Assembly: GCA_947630215.1 (NCBI GenBank)
Contig: CANRGX010000004.1
Span: 1-64,000, forward strand
DNA length: 64,000 nucleotides
DNA from: an uncultured Eisenbergiella sp.
GTDB taxonomy: Bacteria > Bacillota > Clostridia > Lachnospirales > Lachnospiraceae
Direction: 5' to 3'
The position numbers and the translations under genes are program-made. Of this stretch, positions 1 to 8,772 are shown in pieces (position 1 is the first letter of the stretch; the number at the start of each line of letters is the position of its first letter). Under the pieces are notes generated by a model. That model made no database searches, was not told where the DNA came from, and worked only from the letters and a program-made list of their open reading frames with translations.

Positions 1-84
1 GAGAAAGGCTATCTGACAGATACCTGCCTGACGGCACAGGATAAGTATAAAACGTATTTGGATTACTTCAGGATTAACTATTAG
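1..84 (+). CDS. 3' end of an unidentified gene (partial)
   Basis: An open frame enters from the left edge and stops at TAG 82-84, giving 27 residues that end in DYFRINY. Base composition is AT-rich like the rest of the island. No motif is recognisable in so short a tail, so no function is proposed. It could equally be the end of another decayed island gene. Confidence 0.35.
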   Translation, partial: EKGYLTDTCLTAQDKYKTYLDYFRINY

Positions 85-202
85 AAATTAGAGGAAATGA
101 AAATTATTTGGATTATTGTTTAAAAGAGCGTATACCACCGAATAAAAATAATGGACTGGATCAAAAGGGTGAATTGTCATGGTATAGCCATTAGGAGGTA
201 GC

Positions 203-301
203 ATGGGAGAACTGACAGAATATGAACGTTTGTCTGATATGATAATCAATTTTTTAAATAATCAATTTGATTTTTCTGATGTAAAGTTAGAAAGATTGTA
301 A
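203..301 (+). CDS. small ORF of unknown function (32 aa)
   Basis: ATG 203 is preceded by a good AGGAGG at 193-198 and the frame runs 32 codons to TAA 299-301. The product begins MGELTEYERLSDMI and is mostly polar with one hydrophobic stretch. It sits 16 bases before an HsdR-like fragment, so it may be the truncated start of a gene lost when the surrounding restriction-like locus decayed. The clear ribosome binding site is the only real support. Function unknown. Confidence 0.25.
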   Translation: MGELTEYERLSDMIINFLNNQFDFSDVKLERL

Positions 302-317
302 AAAAAAGAGAAAAAAT

Positions 318-524
318 ATGAGCTACGGCAATTCCGAAAATATACTTGTTCAAAAAAGTGCCGGTAATCTGTTCCGTGATGAACTGAGATGGAATGTCCG
401 ATTTACACTTAATGTTTGCATCTAGGCAAGATACGCACACGTTGCGGGGCAGATGGCGAAAATTCCACAGTTTCGTCAGTCTCCTGAAATGAAAAAGACG
501 GGAACTTTACTGTTAAATAAGTAA
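318..524 (+). pseudogene. remnant resembling the N-terminus of a type I restriction HsdR subunit
   Basis: ATG 318 opens 35 codons whose product (MSYGNSENILVQKSAGNLFRD then ELRWNV) resembles the N-terminal region of type I restriction enzyme R subunits, where a conserved ELGW-type segment lies near residue 20. An in-frame TAG at 423-425 ends it. The same frame continues for 32 codons (ARYAHVAGQMAKIPQF onward) to TAA 522-524, but that part does not look like HsdR and is probably another fragment. No helicase or nuclease motif remains. I infer a collapsed restriction locus; the resemblance is from memory and short. Confidence 0.35.
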
Positions 525-733
525 CAAGTGTGGTGGTAATATTTTAAGTTTACTACACCACTACTACACCATTTGAGGATGAGCTTTGATATGATTCTGA
601 TTACAATTTATAAATTAAAATGTTTTTTATAGTATTTTATCACCCACTTTATCCCCCACATATGCTATAATGTATGTGGGGGATAAAAGTGGGCGAATAG
701 GTTATATTAAATTAAAAAAGGAGGGTGTGACGG
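525..733. other. intergenic segment with candidate repeat and palindromic promoter
   Basis: This AT-rich gap contains the short sequence CTACACCATTTG at 564-575, which recurs at the far end of the island (10147-10158), and the palindromic promoter at 641-693 described separately. Nothing else is recognisable. Confidence 0.4.
641..693 (+). promoter_or_regulatory. near-perfect inverted repeat enclosing an extended -10 promoter
   Basis: Left arm 641-662 and right arm 673-693 are complementary over about 20 bases with a single-base indel. The ten-base centre carries TATAAT at 666-671 preceded by TG at 663-664, an extended -10. No good -35 exists at the expected spacing. RNA polymerase and a dimeric repressor bound to the arms could not easily coexist, so this looks like an autoregulatory operator for the gene at 734. 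The arm core GTGGGGGATAAAA (676-688) also recurs exactly inside that gene at 1915-1927. Confidence 0.7.
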
Positions 734-2121
734 ATGGACAGGCTGGAACAGAAAATTAACGAGCTTAGAGCATATCCTGCCGAAGAAGAATGGTTTGAAT
801 TTAAAGAGAACTGGTATAATGAAACAGGGATTGCCGAGTATATTTCTGCACTGTCTAATGCAGCTGCAATGCATGGTGAAGAAAATGCATATCTGGTGTG
901 GGGCGTTCACAACAATACGCATGAGCTTACCGGGACATCCTTTACTTATCATAGAGATGTAAAAGGTGAGCCATTGGAACACTATTTAGCGCGACAGATT
1001 ACTCCAGATATGGATTTTCATTCTGCGAATTGATGATTAACGAAAAGAGGGTTGTTGTACTTATTATTCCGGCAGCAAAGAATATACCAACAGCATTTAA
1101 CAACATAAGATATTTAAGGATAGGTTCAAGTAAAGTAAATCTGAATAAATATCCGGAACGCGAGTCACAGCTGTTTGACATATTGCGCAACGGTCTGCCT
1201 ACCATAGAAAGCGTAGAGGCCTTTGAACAGGAATTAACGTTCAGAAAATTAATGATGTATTATGAGGATAAAGGAATTGTACTGAACCGGAAAACATTTG
1301 AAAAGAATTTAGGTTTGCTGACAAAAGACGGAAAATACAATATGCTTGCGCAGATCCTGTCAGATGACAGCCAAATTCCCATTCGTGTGTCAATTTTCCG
1401 TGGAACCGATAAGGCGTCAATGTTATATTCCGTAAGGGAGTTTGGAAATAATTGCCTGTTGAATTCTCTGGATAAGGTGTTGGAATATGGAGATGTACTG
1501 AATATTATGCAGGCTGATGAAAAGGACAGGCTGGTAGAACGTAAGGAAGTACCGTTGTTTGATCAGGATGCGTTTCGGGAGGCTATCATAAATGCGTTTG
1601 TTCATAATGCGTGGGTGGACGGAAATGCGCCAATGATTACCGTATACAGCGATTGAATAGAAATTTTGTCAAGAGGGCGGTTAGCGCCCAAGCAGACATT
1701 GACCGGATTCTATATGGGAGAGTCGGTTCCGGTGAATAGGAAACTGTCGGATATCTTTTTACAGTTGCACATCAGTGAAAGATCGGGAAGAGGCGTTCCG
1801 CAAATAACAAAGGTTTATGGGCGGGAAGCTTTTGAATTCAGAGAGAACTCAATCGTTGTAACGATTCCATTTGATAAGCTTAATACCAATGCGGGGGATA
1901 AAGTGGCAGACAAAGTGGGGGATAAAACGAAAAAATTAAATCCTACCAGACAGCGGATCATGGAAGAAATTAGAAATAACCCCAATATTACGCAGCCACA
2001 GCTTATGGCTATTATTGGAATTGGAAAAACAGCGATTCAGAATAACATCGCATTTCTAAAAATGAACGGTTATATTGAAAGAGTGGGTTCTAATAAGAAT
2101 GGGTATTGGAAGGCGATATAG
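734..2121 (+). pseudogene. AlbA_2 / HATPase_c_4 family putative transcriptional regulator, broken
   Basis: The three consecutive reading blocks 734-1033, 1033-1656 and 1666-2121 together form one protein of about 460 residues. The order is an AlbA_2 (old AAA_4) domain with EWFEFKENWYN near the start, a middle part with REAIINAFVHNAW (the N-box of the GHKL ATPase fold), then RSGRGVPQI and a C-terminal winged helix (TRQRIMEEIRNNPNITQPQL). Two lesions break it: a one-base loss near 1020 shifts the frame, and TGA at 1654-1656 replaces what is normally an Arg codon before IEILSRG. A Val-Gly-Asp-Lys-type repeat precedes the winged helix. Family members are annotated as ATP-binding or RNA-binding regulators; the target is unknown. 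Confidence 0.75.
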
Positions 2122-2223
2122 AAAATTTATGGATCCAAAGGATTGGTTCGAAACGGAACGCAAGATGGGAAGTGCTGAAATAAGTGTGCCTGATTAAAGA
2201 TTGTAAAAAACATGAGGGAGAAT

Positions 2224-3657
2224 ATGGACATTAGTCGACAGAAGAACAATGTTTTTAATGCCATACCTGAAAATTTTTTTAATTATCTTGCCAGTAATAG
2301 TAACCAAAGACTATATTCAAAGTGTCTGCGGCTGATTTATGAGCAGTATGAGAGAGAAATTTCTTACCGGATTCCGCGTAATCAGATCAGAGATGCATTG
2401 GCAATCTATTTATTGGAGAATCATGTTTCTCTGGAGACGGATGAGGAAACCGGTCCCATGAAAAATCATACGGAGCTTGCAACTTCGATCCTTCGGAAGT
2501 TTTGTGCCAAAAATGTAGGGTGGCTGGAGGAGGAAAACGATGATGCCACCTATGAAAAGCAGATCATGATAACGGAGCAGGGGCTGCTTTTAGCAGAATT
2601 CTTGATACAATTAGAAAAACCTGAAAAAGAAGAATACTCAGGCTATATTTTCAATATCTATAATACTTTTCAAAATGAAGAATTATGGCGGGAAAATCCA
2701 TATGTAAATGGAATTAAAAATATCTATATGAATGCAAAAGCATTGTCGAAATCCTTAAAAAAATTATCTACATTTATCCGAAAGATCATAGAAAGAATGG
2801 TGAACGAAGGATCTCTTGAAAGTCTGACCGAAAATTTACTGGAATATTTCGACGGCAGTTTTATCAGGGAGTATTCCAGACTGATCAAACAACAGAATAT
2901 TCATGTGTACCGGAATTATATTCGGGCAAAGCTGGATGAGCTGAGGGCAGATCAGAAATTGCTTGAACAGTTGGCTTTGGAGTGCACGGCAGAGGAAGAA
3001 CTGGAAAAGAAAGAAGCACAGGAATATGTCCTTGATATGATTGCGGCAACGCGTAAATTTCTGGTAGAAGATTATGACCGGATTATGAAGGACATCAAAC
3101 ACAAGATCAATGTATATCTACAGGTGGCGATTGGCAGGGCACGCTTTCTTCGGAATCGGGAAACCGATGAAAAGGGTAATGTGGAACAAACTGTGAAATA
3201 TATCGTGGAAGAAATGAACGAACTGGGGTGGGAGGAGGAAGTGCCGGAAACCTTGCAGGCTCTTTTCACATTTGAAACACATTCTTTTATAGATGCGGCA
3301 TCGTTGAGATATCCGAGAAAGCAGCAGGCAATCCGGCAGGTGACTGTCTCTGAAATAGAAGAGATGACAGAGGAAGACCGGGAAAAAGCGCGCAGAATGC
3401 TGGAAAAGGAGGCGTACAATCCGTTTTCGAAGGATAAGATGAGGGAATATCTCAGGCTTTGCATGGGAAACAGGGCGGTAATACAAGCGGAGGATCTTCC
3501 GATGGACTGTAAGGAAGACATGTTGGCCACGTTGTCTGCGGTGGCATATGGAGATGAAAACGGCTTTGATATTATTCCGCAGGAGGGGTATTTAGACGCA
3601 AATGAGATGCTGCTTCGCAGATTTAAAATTGTGAGGAGAGAGGGAAATGAGTATTGA
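2224..3657 (+). CDS. jetA: Wadjet protein JetA (MukF/kleisin-like)
   Basis: JetA is the kleisin-type bridging subunit of the Wadjet SMC complex and is expected to link the JetC heads and bind JetB. The 477-residue protein opens with a helical block containing VFNAIPENFFNYLAS, characteristic of the clostridial JetA family, followed by long charged helices around residues 220-330 and a C-terminal acidic helical region. I start at ATG 2224, which has GAGGGAG at 2214-2220; an in-frame ATG at 2212 lacks a ribosome binding site. The 3' end overlaps jetB by 11 bases. No enzymatic motif is expected or seen. The alternative would be another condensin-like MksF protein, a related family. Confidence 0.85.
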   Translation: MDISRQKNNVFNAIPENFFNYLASNSNQRLYSKCLRLIYEQYEREISYRIPRNQIRDALAIYLLENHVSLETDEETGPMKNHTELATSILRKFCAKNVGWLEEENDDATYEKQIMITEQGLLLAEFLIQLEKPEKEEYSGYIFNIYNTFQNEELWRENPYVNGIKNIYMNAKALSKSLKKLSTFIRKIIERMVNEGSLESLTENLLEYFDGSFIREYSRLIKQQNIHVYRNYIRAKLDELRADQKLLEQLALECTAEEELEKKEAQEYVLDMIAATRKFLVEDYDRIMKDIKHKINVYLQVAIGRARFLRNRETDEKGNVEQTVKYIVEEMNELGWEEEVPETLQALFTFETHSFIDAASLRYPRKQQAIRQVTVSEIEEMTEEDREKARRMLEKEAYNPFSKDKMREYLRLCMGNRAVIQAEDLPMDCKEDMLATLSAVAYGDENGFDIIPQEGYLDANEMLLRRFKIVRREGNEY

Positions 3658-4300
3658 GCAATACCTGGAACAATATACATCATCTGAAAAAGAGATGTTT
3701 CAGAGAACGTGCAGGCGGCTGTTGAAACAGACCTTTATCGTGAGGGACAAAAATGAGGAAAGCAAACGCCTTTATTATTTTGTATCCAAGAATCCGGCTC
3801 CTTTTTCGGAATATTTTCAGTGTATTGGTTTCGATATCGTAGTGGATCGGAATAATGGTGTGATTATGCTTAGAAATTATGCGGAAGAAGCTGAAACTGC
3901 CAAAATTCAATCCAATCGCCTTTCGTTAAAAAAAGATGAAAGTATTGTTCTGTGCTGCCTTTGGATCATTTATGTGGACAATCTGAAGGAGGGAAATCTT
4001 ACCCGGCCGATCTTGACTTCCGTAACGGATCTGCGTTTTGAACTGGAAAAGTTCGGTATTCGGGATGAGGTGGGGAAAGCATCATTAAAAAGGGCTTTGG
4101 ATCTGTTTTCACGATATCAATTAGTTGAAGTAAACGGCAAGGTAGGAGATGCGGAATGTCTGATTCGGCTTTATCCGTCTTTAGAGTTTGCGATGGATAT
4201 GGAAGAATTTAAAAAATTTGTGGAAATAACTGCAGACCGTATGAAAAAGATAAGTGCAGATGAGATAGAGGAGCAGGATAATGCAGACGGTGAAGAATAG
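3647..4300 (+). CDS. jetB: Wadjet protein JetB (MukE-like)
   Basis: JetB is the small winged-helix kite subunit that binds the kleisin in Wadjet and MksBEF complexes. The product is 217 residues, close to the usual size, with a central segment (SIVLCCLWIIYVDNLKEG) and a later winged-helix-like stretch (VTDLRFELEKFGIRDEVGKA) near residues 120-145. The start at ATG 3647 follows a purine-rich GAGGAGAGAGGGA and lies inside the end of jetA. Its end overlaps jetC by 20 bases. Identification relies mainly on gene order between JetA and the SMC protein plus overall character, since MukE-like proteins diverge strongly. Confidence 0.8.
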   Translation: MSIEQYLEQYTSSEKEMFQRTCRRLLKQTFIVRDKNEESKRLYYFVSKNPAPFSEYFQCIGFDIVVDRNNGVIMLRNYAEEAETAKIQSNRLSLKKDESIVLCCLWIIYVDNLKEGNLTRPILTSVTDLRFELEKFGIRDEVGKASLKRALDLFSRYQLVEVNGKVGDAECLIRLYPSLEFAMDMEEFKKFVEITADRMKKISADEIEEQDNADGEE

Positions 4301-7300
4301 GAAAACGGTAACAAAGCTGCGGTTGATTCAATGGGCCAGATTTCAGGATGTACAGGTGAGCCTGGAAGGATCCACTTTGTTTACAGGGGTCAACGGCAGC
4401 GGCAAGTCCACGATACTTGATGCTATGACCTATCTGATGACAGGCAACACACAGTTTAATTCAGCGGCGAAAGACAGGGAGCGGACGGTCATCGGCTATG
4501 TCCGTGGCGACACAAAAAGCAATGGGAAGAGCAGGTATCTGAGGACGGGAGAAGTGGTCAGTTATCTTGCCATGGAATTTTATTCCCCCATTGACGACAA
4601 CACATTTGTGATCGGTGTGTGCATGGAGTCGCCAAACGAAACCGACTGCAAGTCTTATTGGTTTGTTTTGCCGGGCGTAGGGATGGAGGATATCGCCTTT
4701 ACTTCCATTCGGGATAAAAACTTAACGGTCTTTCCGAGAAATCAGCTTGCGGTCAGTGGCAACCCCATGAAAATGTCTGCTTTTATGTCAAGGGACAAGG
4801 GCGTGGCACAGGTTGCCCGTGCTATGGGACTTCGCTGTGATGTGGTGAAATACCGAAAAAAACTCCTGAAGATGATGGCGTTTAACCCGGAAAATAATAT
4901 TGACCAATTTATTCAGGACTGCGTGTTGGAACCTGGGAAAGTGGACTCCCTGAAAGAGCTTCGGGAGCAGAGGCATAAGTTTGAGCAGCTTAGAGAGATG
5001 TATGAGAGTTTGAAACTCAGCAAGCGGAAACTGGAGGAATTGGAAAAGAAAACGCAGGAATATGAAACAAAGAACAGGAACTATCATATTCGGGAGATGA
5101 TGTTTTCCTATCAGAATCTTTGCGCAAAAAAGCAGGAAAAAGAGGATATCGCTTTTCGCATGAAAGCGCTGGAGGTAAAACTTTGCGCAGGGGAAAGACA
5201 AAAGATAGGAATTGAAGAAAGGTGGAACCGGGCTCATGAGAGACTGTACACTGCTCAGAACAATGATGCCATAAAGGGGGTGGAAGAAAGCGTTCGTGTG
5301 CTGGAGGAACAGATCAGAAACTTGGACAGAGAAATTGAAAGTAGGGAAACTTCCGTGGCACGGCTGATGCGGGTCAAGCAACAGTTTGAGCAAATGGAGA
5401 ATTGGTTAGTGGATCAAGTGAATTTTATCCCTCAGGATCTTCAAAATATGAAATTACTGTCCGAAGAGGCGCCGGATGGAGATGTAAAAAGGGAAAGTTT
5501 TTTACGTGTGGCGGAGAAGGTTTTGAATTATCAGGAGTCTCTGCGAGAAAGCAGAATCCGCGGGAAAGATGAAATAAGCGCTATGCGCGGGAATATATCT
5601 GCCAGAGAAAGTGAGATCAAGAATCTTGAGGCCAACAAGCTGGTGCTGCCTTCGGAGATTGAAGAAGCCAAAAAGGTACTTTCCAGAGAGTTTGAGAGAC
5701 AGGGAATTCATACGGAAATCCGGGTTTTTGCGGAACTGGTGAATGAGGTGAAACCGGAAAGCTGGCGAAAGGCCATTGAAACTTTTTTGGGCAGAAAAAG
5801 GTTTTATATCATTATGGATGGAGCATATTGCCTGAAGGCCATGGAAGTGCTGCAGGAGAAAAAGCTTTATCATGCCAATGTGGTGATTACTGACAAGCTG
5901 CCGGAATCGGAGGTGACCAGAGGTTCCGCTGCGGAAGTATTGTCGATTCCGAATATTTTTGCCAGAAGATATGCCAATTACCTGTTGAACGGAATCCATC
6001 TATGTGACACACTGGAGGAACTCCATGAACATCCGCAGGGTGGACTTATGAAAAACGGTATGTTGGCAAAAAGCTACGCGGTTTCTAATATGAAACTGGG
6101 GAAGACCAGATATTATTTGGGGGCCGATGCAATTAAGTTGCAGCTGGAACAGCTCCGATGGGAACAGGAGGAGGAAAAAGCCGCATTAAACAATAAAATA
6201 GCAGAACAAAATTTGATTGAGAGGCAAATAAAAGAGATTGGAGAGATTGAGTGGAAAGCGGAACATTATGATTTCACTGCACCGATGCAGCTGCAAGCAG
6301 ACAGAGCGCAGCAAAACAGCCTGAAGGCTCAGAAACAAGAGCTGGAGACCAACCCGGCGTTTATGGCTGTGCTGGAAGAAAGGCAGAAGGCGCAGCAGCA
6401 GTTTGATGCGGTTCAAAAAGAGAGAGATGAGATTGTAGGTTCCATACGCAGCTGCGAGGATGAACTGAAACGGGAGCAGGACAACCAAAAAAGGATTGCA
6501 GGAGAAATCTATGAGGCAGAGCAGATTTATCGTGAAAAACAGGAGAAATTTATAGAGCTGGAACCTGTTATGCTGGAGGAGTATCGCAGATTACGGGAAA
6601 AGTCAGATACCTGCGTGGTAATAAAAGTGAAGACGGTAAATAATCAGAAAGCGGAATTGGATAACTGTATACGAGAGATGGAAAATCTCCAAATGGGTTA
6701 TGCCAGAATTGCGGAGATTGATTTAAACAGACGCGGCGTTTCCTTTATTCCCTTTTATAGAAGCCACATGAAAGAAATATCCAATGTGAAGCTGGAGGAA
6801 GCTTCTGCAAAGCTGGAGCAGCAGTCCAAGATCTTGGAAAGCGCATTTATGAATGATTTTGTGGCAGAGATCAATGAGGCAGTCACCAACGCCCGTATGG
6901 AAATCGACCTGATCAATCGGGAACTGAGGCAGCTGCCTTTCGGAAATGACACTTACCGTTTTGTTATGGAAGAAAAAGCGGATAGAAAGGAATTTTTCCG
7001 TATCTGCAAAAAATTGGGAGACCTTGGATCTTCTGAATTTTATTTGAGCAGCGGCCGGACGGATGAAGAATTGGAGCATGATATTCAAGATTTTATGAAT
7101 GTAATATTAGAAGAGGAGGATGAAACGGAATATACGGATTATCGGAAGTATTTTACCTATGATATGAAAATATCCAGCCGTCAGGGAGAGGAAGAAATAG
7201 AAGCCGATCTGTCAAGGAAACAGGGGTCTGCCAGCAATGGTGAAAAACAGACACCCTATTTTATCATTTTGGCGGCCAGTCTGATGCAGTGTTATCCAAA

Positions 7301-7544
7301 AGACAACTGCTGTGTGCGGCTCGCATTTATTGACGAGGCATTTTCGGCACTTTCCAGAGAGCGGATAGAACAGATGGTGAAATATTTTGAGGAAAATCAT
7401 TTTCAGGTGATCTATGCCGCACCGCCGGAAAAGATTAACAGTATTGGAAGCTTCATTCAGTCTACGGTTAGTTTGGTGCTTACCGGGCGTTATACCAATA
7501 TGGTGGAAGGATTGGTTAAGACAGATGCCGTTTCAATGGAATGA
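4281..7544 (+). CDS. jetC: Wadjet protein JetC (SMC/MukB-like ATPase)
   Basis: JetC is the SMC motor of Wadjet, which uses ATP to extrude DNA loops. The 1087-residue protein shows a Walker A motif GVNGSGKST at residues 36-44, long Glu/Lys-rich coiled coils at roughly 225-470 and 620-900, a globular hinge-like section between them (around FLGRKRFYIIMDGAYC), an ABC signature SNGEKQ at 985-990 and a Walker B LAFIDEAFSAL at 1014-1024. That layout is canonical for a head-coil-hinge-coil-head protein. ATG 4281 lies within the end of jetB. The conserved D-E pair of Walker B is intact, so the ATPase should be active. Confidence 0.92.
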   Translation: MQTVKNRKTVTKLRLIQWARFQDVQVSLEGSTLFTGVNGSGKSTILDAMTYLMTGNTQFNSAAKDRERTVIGYVRGDTKSNGKSRYLRTGEVVSYLAMEFYSPIDDNTFVIGVCMESPNETDCKSYWFVLPGVGMEDIAFTSIRDKNLTVFPRNQLAVSGNPMKMSAFMSRDKGVAQVARAMGLRCDVVKYRKKLLKMMAFNPENNIDQFIQDCVLEPGKVDSLKELREQRHKFEQLREMYESLKLSKRKLEELEKKTQEYETKNRNYHIREMMFSYQNLCAKKQEKEDIAFRMKALEVKLCAGERQKIGIEERWNRAHERLYTAQNNDAIKGVEESVRVLEEQIRNLDREIESRETSVARLMRVKQQFEQMENWLVDQVNFIPQDLQNMKLLSEEAPDGDVKRESFLRVAEKVLNYQESLRESRIRGKDEISAMRGNISARESEIKNLEANKLVLPSEIEEAKKVLSREFERQGIHTEIRVFAELVNEVKPESWRKAIETFLGRKRFYIIMDGAYCLKAMEVLQEKKLYHANVVITDKLPESEVTRGSAAEVLSIPNIFARRYANYLLNGIHLCDTLEELHEHPQGGLMKNGMLAKSYAVSNMKLGKTRYYLGADAIKLQLEQLRWEQEEEKAALNNKIAEQNLIERQIKEIGEIEWKAEHYDFTAPMQLQADRAQQNSLKAQKQELETNPAFMAVLEERQKAQQQFDAVQKERDEIVGSIRSCEDELKREQDNQKRIAGEIYEAEQIYREKQEKFIELEPVMLEEYRRLREKSDTCVVIKVKTVNNQKAELDNCIREMENLQMGYARIAEIDLNRRGVSFIPFYRSHMKEISNVKLEEASAKLEQQSKILESAFMNDFVAEINEAVTNARMEIDLINRELRQLPFGNDTYRFVMEEKADRKEFFRICKKLGDLGSSEFYLSSGRTDEELEHDIQDFMNVILEEEDETEYTDYRKYFTYDMKISSRQGEEEIEADLSRKQGSASNGEKQTPYFIILAASLMQCYPKDNCCVRLAFIDEAFSALSRERIEQMVKYFEENHFQVIYAAPPEKINSIGSFIQSTVSLVLTGRYTNMVEGLVKTDAVSME

Positions 7545-8772
7545 GAATCAAAAACTCGTGTTGGAAAAGCTTTTGGATAAATATGAGAACAGCAAAAGTT
7601 ACGAGGACAAAAATCTGATAAGGCAAAGATTTTCGGTCAAACCTGAGGACATTTGTGATGCCTATAGAGACAGTTTTGCCGATGTGAACCGGATATCAGA
7701 TTTTGAACAGGATGTGCAGGCTCTGGAAAGGGAAGGTCTTGTCAGGATTCTTTCGAAAAATGGCGAGATACAAAAAATTGTTGCAGAAGAGGAGAGAATT
7801 GCAGAATATTATCCAATGCTGGGAAGGACTGAAAAAAAGGAACTTATCAGTCGGGAGATGAGTTTATATCAAAACTTTTTGGGGAAAAATATCCTGTTGG
7901 ATCATTTCTGCATGGAACAGATTCGGCGTCTGGAAAAGGGAAAAAGACCGGAGGTTTCAAAAGAAAAAGCGGAAAATCTGCTTCTTCTGATACAATTTAT
8001 TTTGAATAATCAGGAAGAATTTTTGGAAAGGGAATTATCCATTCGGTTTTTTGGAGATACAAAGCTATTTGAAAAATCATATCGTGCCACTGTGTGTAAG
8101 ATCATGGAAAAATATGGAGATTATCAGGATCGGTTGTTTGGCGTATCAGACAGCAGGGAAAAAGAACTAATCCTTTTGGGTGAGCACAATATTCACGCAA
8201 ATCCCACCTATGTATATGTGCGTGGGAATGGAGAATTTCTATTGAAGAATGGGACTGTATTGTGTCTGACACCGGAAAATCCAATCGCTTTTTCTGCTGA
8301 AACCATTAAAAATATGGATAAGATGTTGATAAATAACGAAAAGGTAATGACCATTGAAAATCTGGCGTCTTTTCACAGGGTACATGATCAGGACACATTC
8401 TATATTTTCCTGAGCGGATATCACAATACGTTAAAGCAACACTTTATCATGCGGCTGGCACAGGAAAATCCCAAATTGAGATGGTATCATTTTGGCGATC
8501 TGGATCCGGACGGATATTATATTTTGGAACACCTAAAGCGAGGAACGGGAATGGCCTTCGAGCCGTTTCATATGGGAGTGGATGATTTGATAAAGTTTGA
8601 GGAGTACGGGAAAAAGTTGAGTGAAACAGATCGGAAGAAAGCGAATATTTTATTGAATTCAGGATTATATTACAGAGAACTTTCCTACATGATTGAAAAA
8701 AATGTGAAATTAGAACAAGAGATCATTGCATGGGAGTTGAATGAAAAAAATACGTTAATAAAGCTGAAATAG
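7525..8772 (+). CDS. jetD: Wadjet protein JetD (Toprim nuclease subunit)
   Basis: JetD is the topoisomerase VI A-like nuclease that cuts plasmid DNA once the SMC complex has reeled it in. The C-terminal Toprim fold is visible: Glu278 in TIENLASFH and the D-x-D element in HFGDLDPDG (Asp325, Asp327, with Asp329 following). The N-terminal half is a helical, charged winged-helix region. I start at ATG 7525 (MPFQWNENQ), inside the jetC end by 20 bases; the open frame reaches back to 7414 but those codons only shadow jetC. At 415 residues the protein is full length and its key acidic residues are present. Confidence 0.88.
   Translation: MPFQWNENQKLVLEKLLDKYENSKSYEDKNLIRQRFSVKPEDICDAYRDSFADVNRISDFEQDVQALEREGLVRILSKNGEIQKIVAEEERIAEYYPMLGRTEKKELISREMSLYQNFLGKNILLDHFCMEQIRRLEKGKRPEVSKEKAENLLLLIQFILNNQEEFLERELSIRFFGDTKLFEKSYRATVCKIMEKYGDYQDRLFGVSDSREKELILLGEHNIHANPTYVYVRGNGEFLLKNGTVLCLTPENPIAFSAETIKNMDKMLINNEKVMTIENLASFHRVHDQDTFYIFLSGYHNTLKQHFIMRLAQENPKLRWYHFGDLDPDGYYILEHLKRGTGMAFEPFHMGVDDLIKFEEYGKKLSETDRKKANILLNSGLYYRELSYMIEKNVKLEQEIIAWELNEKNTLIKLK

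Larger units (their letters stand above)
2224..8772 (+). other. jetABCD: Wadjet (JetABCD) anti-plasmid defence operon
   Basis: Four overlapping genes on one strand encode a kleisin-like, a MukE-like, an SMC-like and a Toprim-bearing protein in the order JetA-JetB-JetC-JetD. Overlaps of 11, 20 and 20 bases indicate translational coupling. Wadjet systems are known to restrict plasmid transformation by extruding and cleaving small circular DNA. All four genes are intact here, unlike their neighbours. The JetA and JetB sequences resemble the clostridial group (type II or III) rather than the Bacillus cereus type I proteins, but I cannot settle the subtype by reading. Confidence 0.88.

Noticed and set aside
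641-693. Palindrome considered as a CRISPR repeat or transcription terminator
   Set aside because: Only one copy of the pair exists, there are no spacers, and it contains an extended -10 rather than ending in a T-run.
2129-2197. 22-codon ORF (MDPKDWFETERKMG) between the broken regulator and jetA
   Set aside because: There is no ribosome binding site and no similarity I recognise; it may be a fragment but cannot be supported as a gene.
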